From Tulasnella sp. 424 (taxonomy: Eukaryota > Basidiomycota > Agaricomycetes > Cantharellales > Tulasnellaceae): a stretch of 64,000 nucleotides of DNA. Below the pieces are notes generated by a model. It saw nothing but the letters and a program-made list of their open reading frames with translations, ran no database searches and had not been told where the DNA came from. The first letter of the stretch is position 1. Each line of letters opens with the position of its first letter. Location of the stretch: NCBI GenBank assembly GCA_019633425.1, contig WSUB01000065.1, positions 143,306 to 207,305 on the forward strand. Direction: 5' to 3'. Position numbers and translations under genes: made by a program. Shown one piece after another: positions 57,286-64,000 of the stretch.

Positions 57286-59753
57286 TTATGGAAGCACCGG
57301 TGCCTTCTTCGATTGCTTCGCTTGCGTAGTATTCGCCCTCGAAGACGGTCCAGACGGTACGGCATCCAAATCCGGGCTCAACGACGCCTGAACCCCCGGT
57401 TTATTGACTTCGCTTTTTGCGAGTGGAATGACCATGGTTTCAGCATCCGCCGGTGGATCTTGCATCCTACTAGCGGACGTTTCCAACACGGTGAATCCGT
57501 CCCGTTCTTCCAAGTGCGCGTTCATCAAGCCTTCTTTTTCCAACTATGTCAGTCACACAAACACCCCCAACATTAGTACCCAGGCAGGAGAGCCGTGCCG
57601 GATCCTTTTGAGCTCACTTGTAGTGCTTCCCGGAGCTTGCCTTCGACTTGCTCCGTTTTCTTGGTCTTGGCGCCTCCTCTCCAAATGAAGATTGCCGCCC
57701 CGATACCGCAGAGGAAACTTGCTGGGATTAAGCTACCAGTTGTCCAAGCAGGGCTGACGAACAAAACGAGGTAAGAAAGTTATATCGGTGGGCCGAGATC
57801 GGGTTGCTCACCGAGTGAACCTATTCAGGCCCCACATACAACCACACAACAGGATCTACTCGTTCAGTTCTTGTCAGAGGCAAGGTAACGCAATTTATGC
57901 ATTTGAGCGGAACCCGCATACCTGGAAGATGGAGTTGAAGTCGATGAGGAGACAAATGAGAAGACCGGTGCTACGGAGGTCCGGCGCGAACATTAGTAAT
58001 TCGCAGATCATTCCGTCTGACTCGCTAGGTCTTGCTTACTTGATCGGGAAAGCCTAGGGGGAAACGAGAATGTCAGGGTTGGTGAGCCATGGTTGATATT
58101 AAAGTACATACGCGATGGGTTTCAGTTGCATGCGGTCGGTACCACGTTTGGGATTGCTGGAATCTGAGGGACACCGTCAGCTCATTCAACCCCGGCTCAA
58201 GCGAAAGCATATCTCACTTTAATTGCTGATAGTGTAATTCATCTTGCTGCTCGTCAGTCAGTACATGAACGTAATCGGGGTTGTATGCTGGGTCCGGGAG
58301 GTCATCTTCATCAACGAGGTCTTCCAAGCCGGCCTTTCTGCGAAGCTGCCGCGTTAGTCGCTTGTAATACCAAATCTTTCCGATTCCTGTTCAAATGGTG
58401 TCGTTAGCGTAGAGCGAGCAATTGAGACGGTATGCGTACGGTAGGTGTCAATGGCTCGCCAGGGTATCAAACCAACGCCCGTGGCTGTGAACAGAGCTGA
58501 ATGCACAGTAAGGCTTTGTCAGCTGCGGGCGCTTGTGGAGCCTGCGAGATGGCGAGAATCTTACCATTGGTGACTTGACTGCTAACTTCAACCCAGAAAC
58601 CTTGGAGATCCGCATTATGAAGGTTGATAATTTTTATTAGGAAGATGACGATTGCGGCTCCCCAGAAGGCTATCCAAAAACGGCATAGGCGATCTTAGGA
58701 TAATCACATGAGGTTAATGGGAGTATGACGCACCAACGAGGAAGCCGTACAAGGCGGTGCAAAAGCCGACGGCTTGCGGGAAGAATGGGTGGTTAGCCTT
58801 CGCCCAAACATAATTTCGCCGTTAGAGCGCCCTCCGAAATCACGTACGAGTTTTTACAAAGTCCCATACACCTCGAGCAACGCGGCGTGCACGGTCTCGT
58901 TTCCTCAGCACCCCGTGCACGTGTCTGTCAAGTTCGTCTTTATATTTGACCTTTTCGGATGATGTGTCTTCAGCTGGAGCGGGCAAGTTCATTATCGGTC
59001 GTCGAGAGTAGATGGAAAGCGGAGGAATGAAGATCGAATTTGCTGCATTGCTCAAATGGGTAACGGTGGCCACTTGTGGGTCTGAAGGATATGAATGAGT
59101 TAAGATTAGCAATGCTAGATGTCGGAGGCTGGGTGCTGACCAATAACATCCAGATGGTCGACAATCTCGTCATGGTGGTGTTCGTCATAATCGTCGTAGT
59201 CGGCAATCTCATCTTCCGGGAGACTCAGAGCACTCCCGACTTGGCCTTCAAGGTCCTCCCTGCTAAGTCGGATGTCGACTGCAGGCTGTTCGCTCCCATA
59301 CGAGCTGCGGCGATCCTTCGGGGAGGCAGCCCGGTCCCCAGGCGGCGGCGAGAGTAGTCGGGTTTCGCTTGTCTTACTCCTCAGCTGTCGACCCTTCAGC
59401 ACAGAGTCTGCTATCATGCTACCTCTCCAAGTCTCGTCGGCCGGGAAGCCCTCCCTTCCGCGGGTTGGGACTGACAAGACATTCGTCGGGGCACTACCGT
59501 CGGTTGGGCTGAGCGTAACCTGCGGTGCAGTCGTTGGCATGAACAGGCTGGCAATCGTACCCCTTCTTCTTGGTCTGGTGGCATCAGGTTCTGGTACACT
59601 GATCGGTTGGCTTTGGGGTCGTAAGTTCTGTGGGTCATCGGTCTGAACGGATGTTGGACTTTCAGGTCGAAGCGAGGTTGGTCGTTGTCCAGGTGAGTCC
59701 TGGATAACGGTGTAGGGACGACCACCAGCCCTCCTGACACGGACGGAAGGCAT
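57286..59753 (-). CDS. Multi-pass membrane protein, DUF2985-like
   Basis: Fungal integral membrane protein of unknown function. Exon 1 (start 59,753, MPSVRVRRAGGRPYTVIQDS) encodes a long Ser/Pro/Arg-rich cytosolic-type N-terminus of about 210 residues. Then come ADPAEDTSSEK-type linker sequence and a series of small exons with membrane segments: NHPFFPQAVGFCTALYGFLV, FWGAAIVIFLIKIINL, GFWVEVSSQVTNALFTATGV followed by GLIPWRAIDTYR, then IGKIWYYKRLTRQLRRKAGL and a DEDDLPDP turn. Later exons give KFQQSQTWYRPHATETHR, FPINTGLLICLLIDFNSIFQ, ILLCGCMWGLNRFTR and AWTTGSLIPASFLCGIGAAI. The last exon ends AKQSKKAPVLP at 57,286. The order of these motifs is what I remember for the DUF2985 family; about ten introns are short and GT-AG. 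The intron after GVWDF is the least certain. Confidence 0.72.
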
Positions 59754-60389
59754 TGGGAGGGGTGAAGGTTGGAACTTGGGCTGGGTGGGTGAAGGAAAGC
59801 AAGTTGGAGCCTGGAGGAGTATTGCCGCGGACAGAACTGGAACCCGTGCCTGGGACCCTGCACACGGCCTTTCGGACGCCGAGAATCTCCCACTCTTCGC
59901 TCGTCCTACGAAACCCAGTCAGCAATTGCAAAGACCTTCACGGACCAGACCTGAGAAAAGGATAAAAATAGAAGAATTGGATCAATCTCGAACCACATAT
60001 CTTGATCGGCTAATGGGTGTAACGGCCTGCAGGTGTGGGGTAGGCCACACGCTCCGGCGAACATTGTGGCTGGTCATTGTTAACCGACGGAAAATTTGTA
60101 TCAACATGAGAGAACTTAGCAAGCACAGATCGACTCGCGCTGCCGGATGCACTGTCAGAGCTCTTTGGTCTCATGGCGGATCAGATCTTAACTCATTTTA
60201 CGTGCGTCACCAAGACACGGATTCAACATCGGGAAGAGAACGATCATCAAGAAGCATCACTCATCAGCCAAACTAACAGACAGAGGTTATGATAAACCAC
60301 ATTCTGTGCTAATGAATCAAATAAAAATACAAGTCCTTACGGAATACACAACATCCAAACGCAGAATAAGCCAAGAATCAACACATGAA
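59754..60389. other. Intergenic region between two minus-strand genes
   Basis: Holds the promoter of the DUF2985-like gene and the 3' UTR of FunK1-E. On the minus strand at 60,300-60,389 the sequence weakly resembles the conserved FunK1 3'-UTR element (for example AGCACAGAAT). No gene is supported. Confidence 0.5.
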
Positions 60390-63111
60390 TTAACGAAGGT
60401 TTCCAGTGTTGGTCGAAGAACCCAACGGCAGCCTCCGATTTCGCTTTCGCTTTTTAGTTGGACGCTCCGGTTCCTCCTCTTCATTTATGGGTCGGACTTC
60501 CCCCTCGCCGTCCGACGATCGCTCACTTTCCCTAGCAGAATACGTCCGCTTTGGGGGCGCCCTCCTCAAGTTTTCCAACCCCGTCAACGAAATTCTTGAT
60601 TGCGTTGATGGGAAGGAGCTCCTTGCGTCGACCTCCGCACTCTCTTGAGCCCGTTTCAGGATATCACGATGCTTCGCCGCCAGGGCTCTAACCTCTGAGG
60701 CGTCGATCGGCTTACGAATGCCTCGGCGGGTTCTGTAATAAGCAACGAAGTCCTCCAAAAATCCTTCCAGAGCTGCGAACCGGCCTCCAATGTCGTTGAG
60801 CGATTCTGGGTCCATGTCGGGCAAGTCTGTAAGCAGAAGAACGGTCTTTTGAGTCATGACCGTGAAGGTGCTCGAGGATGTCAGGCACTCCAACGGCCAT
60901 CTGGTCCATGGCTTCACAGTGTTTCCACCAAACTCCATGCACAGGTAAACCACGACCCAGACGATTGACTCGACATCGTGATGAATCCCGTGCTGGGACC
61001 ATTCCGGCAGAGACGAGTTGAATCCGTTCAGCTGTCTCAGAAGGTCGAGCGCGATGAAAGGCAGAGTTCCCTGGTAGACGAATATCAGAAGAGAATGAAG
61101 ACAAATATGGGTGCCTTTGCATACCGTAACGTGAGGGCGGTGTTGATTGTTTCGTGACGCATCGGTCGTCTCTTCCTCCCCAGCGGTCGCTGGGCGTCCC
61201 GGAGTGTCTTGGGGTTGACTGGGAATATCCTCGGACCTCGCCTTGAGGAGCGCCACTCCAAGATCGATGATTGTGGCCTGCCTCCCCTCAGCAGAACCGT
61301 CCGCTGACAGCATCGGGAGAAGTAGGTTGCCGATTGAGATATCCCTGTGAACGATCCCGACCTTGTCAAGAGCAATCAAGGCTAGAAGAGAAGTATGGCT
61401 TAGCGTGTCAATGACGGGTGGAGGATTTCGAAATCTCACCATCAATCCATTGAACGACTCCCTCAAGAACTTCCACGCTGTCACGCGCTTGGCTCAACGG
61501 GCGCCCCTCCTGCTCAAAGACAAATCGAAGCAACACCCTCCCAAAATGAAAGGCGCCCTTATTTGCGGCACCTTGGTCACCAGCCGCTCTACCGCTGGGC
61601 CGAGGTCTGGTTTCCTTTCGGGACGGTTTTACGACACCCAGGACACCGATCACGTCCTTGTCGTTGACTCGGTAATGATAGTCCATGGTGTAATCGCATT
61701 CCTCCATCCTCAGGAGTTGAGTAACTCCAGGAATCCCTTTTGCGAGTTGATAAAAGTAACCCTCGTTCGGTCGAGCGTCGTCGGCCCAATCTTGCTTGAT
61801 AACGCGAGAGGCACCGGTCGTCCACGGGTCCGTATTCTCGACCACAACGCCCCTCCATACGCGCGTCACCCTGTCAAGGAGGCTAGCCCTCGATTCGAAC
61901 AGGAAGTGACTTGTATCAAGCTCGAGAACAAGTGGGGGAGAGGCACTCGGGCATTCGGATGGACTTGGCTGCTTGTGTTCGAAGAACTGTCGGATTCCGG
62001 ATTCATGGATCGTGAGCGTCGTCGTGAGCGCTTGAGAGAACATGGCCCGACCAGCGTTGGAGAAGTGATCGTCGTAACCCAGCTCGGTAGGCGTCATGGT
62101 CGCCAATCGGCCCATTACCCAAAGGAACAGGACTGGATTGTTGTAGATATTGATGGGCTCGGTGACACGACACCCCACCGTATCCCAGTGGAAAACTCGA
62201 CACTCCGTGTTGGTGAGGGTGACTGTGTAAGCGAATTTGCGGTCGAATTGCTCCGCTAGGAGCGCTCGAGCATCGCGTGCCGTTTGGACGACGGTGGCGA
62301 TGTTGATTTCCTTTTGCATTTTAATCTCGATCGGGACCTTGATGTCCTTCCAATGGATCTTGGGCGGAGGCTCCGTCGCATCTTGGCCTTGGTGGAGGAT
62401 CAGACATATGGCAGGTTTGAGGTCGGCTCGTTCATCGCCGAATCTCGAGAATTCTGGAGCACTGTTGCGAGTGTCGAAGAAGTCCCGTCGCAGAAAATTG
62501 CGGGTAGACGCGGTCCGGGGACTCGACTTGGTCGGATTAGGATCCACCGCGACTGGCCAAGCTTCATCGACGTCGCTGATACCTTGACGGAAAAATGCAT
62601 TGATGAAGTTGAGGAGCTTGAGGTAAGGGGTATACAGCTCCGACGTCGAGGAAGCCTTGGAGAGATATGGAAATAGGCTGCCATCCACGTAGACTGGAAG
62701 ATCACCGTCCTTCAAAAGATCTTGAATGGCCGGGTCCGCCGACGTTTTTGTCCTCAACGCGTCAAGACATGCCTCCGCTAGGTTGAAGTCTCGAACTTGC
62801 TTTGCTTCGTCGCCGTACAGGAGAGCGCGAGTGAAGGCTTCCGCTTTGACTTCAAGAATTTTGTTTTCCACGTCACGTCTGATCTTTGAGTCTACCGGTG
62901 TCATCCTCTCAGAGTCTCCGGCCTCTTGAGTTGCTTCTCCAGCGGGGTCGACCAGCTGTCCTGGTACAGGCCAAACAAATTGATCCGATGCGTCCCATCG
63001 ATCTAGAGAGTAGGAGGGCGACGGAGGCCGACTTGGAATTGTGGCCGATTGGGCGCTTTGTTCGGAACTGGTTCGGGAAGTTTGCGGGAGGGCAAAGAGT
63101 CGAGCTGGCAT
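60390..63111 (-). CDS. FunK1 fungal-type protein kinase, copy E (869 aa)
   Basis: Full-length FunK1 kinase about 20 kb from the array, on the opposite strand. Exons 63,111-61,440, 61,381-61,125 and 61,070-60,390 join in frame to 869 codons. It starts MPARLFALPQTSRTSSEQSA. In the nuclease-like region the KPD motif of A and C is KPAICLIL, so the acidic residue is lost, while VPIEIKMQ keeps Glu and Lys. The N-lobe has SRVIKQDWADDARPNEG, exon 2 has GIVHRDISIGNLLL and IDLGVALLK, and exon 3 has HHDVESIVWVVVYLCMEFGG. The tail is basic (KKRKRNRR), a possible nuclear localisation signal. Kinase residues are complete. Intron 2 is 54 nt, free of stops and in phase, so its retention would add 18 residues. 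It is the most divergent of the full-length copies. Confidence 0.88.
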
Positions 63112-63260
63112 GTGTGGAGCGGGGACGGACCAGGACTCACAGTTGGTGTCAACCTGTCGGTTATATGCGTTCGGCAGCATAGACAAAATCCTTTATCGTG
63201 AGTCGAGCAAAGACGGAACAAAATTCCGGGACAAACAGGCGCATGGTGAACAACTTGTCT
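63112..63260 (-). promoter_or_regulatory. FunK1-E core promoter with TATA box
   Basis: On the minus strand, ATATAA at 63,161-63,166 lies 50 nt before the ATG, and CCGTCTTTGCTCGACTCACG lies about 30-50 nt further upstream. Both match the promoters of copies A, C and D. Confidence 0.68.
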
Positions 63261-63279
63261 CCGTTTGTCGGAGGTTTAT

Positions 63280-63470
63280 CATCGGACGTGCCTGAGCCAC
63301 TCAAGGATTGCAACCGACGCTTTGCTGTGCGCCAGTCGGCATATTTCTGAAAGGCGTACAATGAATAATGTGAACAACAGTTGACCAAGCGTTTAAGAGT
63401 GTTGTCTACGCTGGTGCTTTCTGCCAATGGTGGGTCGCTGCGAAGACTGAGCTGAAGCCATCACGACGCG
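63280..63470 (-). repeat. Conserved FunK1 upstream block, copy E
   Basis: On the minus strand the sequence ATGGCTTCAGCTCAGTCTTC and the following 150 nt match the blocks upstream of copies A and C. A frame reading STSVDNTLKRLVNCCSHYSL is open here, aligning loosely with LDNEVQRLIDCWVHRP in copy C. Confidence 0.62.
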
Positions 63471-63699
63471 CCTGGGATGAACACGACAAAGCCGATCAGG
63501 GCGCTCCTGTTCATTCTCCTCGCTTTTGTCATCCCGCCTTGCTCTATTGTTTCCAAGCATTTGTCTCATGGGGTCGCTGCCCGAAAACGCCTCTGGCGCC
63601 AAGTGCTCGCTCGAAAGGGAACGGAAGCCTCCATGATTCAGACTGATTAATGGTATCATCATGTCACGGTTAAATATTGTCTGTATTTTAAGTATTCAG

Positions 63700-64000
63700 T
63701 TCGTTGACTCTCACTCCACAGGAAACCCTGTCGTAGTTAACACGCACTGCGATCCGTCTTTAGTCAACGAGGAGTTTTTATATTGTATCTACGAGTAATA
63801 GACATACCTGCGATCCGTCTTTAGTCAACGAGGAGTTGAGGAAAGAGGGAATCGCGAACAGGGCGAAATATATACTAAAGGGCGAAACAAACACGTACAA
63901 AACTTATCACGTCACAACACAATAAGAAAAGGTAGAAAGGTTATGACGAAAGGGGATAATGACGTATAAGGATAGTTTATAACACTCCCACTCGTGTTGG
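63700..64000 (-). mobile_element. Candidate LTR edge of a retrotransposon
   Basis: On the minus strand, a purine-rich tract CGAGTGGGAG (63,985-63,994) is followed directly by TGTTATAAAC, the arrangement of a polypurine tract next to the 5' TG of a 3' LTR. About 110 nt further on is a TATA-like AGTATATATTT, and beyond that the 30-nt direct repeats. The element body would lie to the right of the window. The far end of the LTR cannot be fixed here, so 63,700 is a guess. Confidence 0.4.
63747..63837. repeat. 30-nt perfect direct repeat, two copies
   Basis: A 30-nt sequence beginning CTGCGATCCGTCTTTAGTCA occurs at 63,747-63,776 and again, identical, at 63,808-63,837, 61 nt apart. It lies inside the candidate LTR at the right edge. 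Confidence 0.9.

Larger units (their letters stand above)
52640..57290. repeat. Cluster of decayed local duplications
   Basis: Several stretches recur. About 52,850-53,790 matches 56,200-57,150, including the small-protein gene and its flanks. About 52,650-52,790 matches 54,900-55,040. About 54,726-54,860 matches 57,166-57,305, at the 3' end of the DUF2985-like gene. All matches are in the same orientation and carry many substitutions and small indels, so they are not recent. The pattern suggests repeated unequal exchange in a non-essential region. Confidence 0.7.

Noticed and set aside
63747..63837. Two 30-nt repeats as a CRISPR-like array
   Set aside because: Only two units, in a eukaryotic genome, inside a probable LTR.

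Overview
The window is nuclear DNA of a filamentous basidiomycete, most likely an agaricomycete. Genes are split by many short introns (about 45-80 nt, mostly GT-AG), intergenic spaces are compact, and several families typical of mushroom-forming fungi are present: FunK1 'fungal-type' protein kinases, a kinase-TPR fusion, DUF6699, and basidiomycete-type SSD1. I cannot name the species from sequence alone. Exon edges below come from splice consensus, frame continuity and remembered family motifs, not from transcripts.

Bases 1-24,835 are a conserved housekeeping block. It starts with a 2.4-kb tandem duplication carrying two ketopantoate-reductase-like genes (the first cut by the window edge), a 3' fragment of alpha-tubulin, then the intact alpha-tubulin gene (minus). 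A divergent promoter leads to CPSF100/Cft2. MET6 (minus), a single-domain RNase III-like protein (minus) and the very large bridge-like lipid-transfer protein FMP27 (15,212-24,835) follow.

Bases about 25,800-41,000 are an accessory kinase locus. Two full-length FunK1 kinases (A, C), two in-frame truncated FunK1 copies (B, D), a FunK1 C-terminal fragment, two inverted FunK1 relics, and a separate kinase-TPR fusion gene sit in a head-to-tail array. A fifth, full-length copy (E, minus) lies at 60,390-63,111. Copies A, C, D and E share a TATA-containing core promoter about 50-60 nt before the start ATG; A, C and E also share a block further upstream, and A, C, D, the fragment and weakly E share a 3'-UTR element. 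The region before the kinase N-lobe carries a PD-(D/E)XK nuclease-like signature.

Bases 41,800-50,400 are conserved again: nicotinamidase PNC1 (with a 4-nt microexon and a GC-AG intron), SSD1 with Cbk1 docking and phosphorylation motifs and a complete RNase II active-site signature, and a DUF6699 protein. Bases 50,400-57,280 are gene-poor and made of decayed local duplications around a small Cys-containing protein gene and its broken second copy. A DUF2985-like multi-pass membrane protein (57,286-59,753, minus) and FunK1-E complete the right side. The last 300 bases look like the edge of an LTR retrotransposon whose body lies outside the window.
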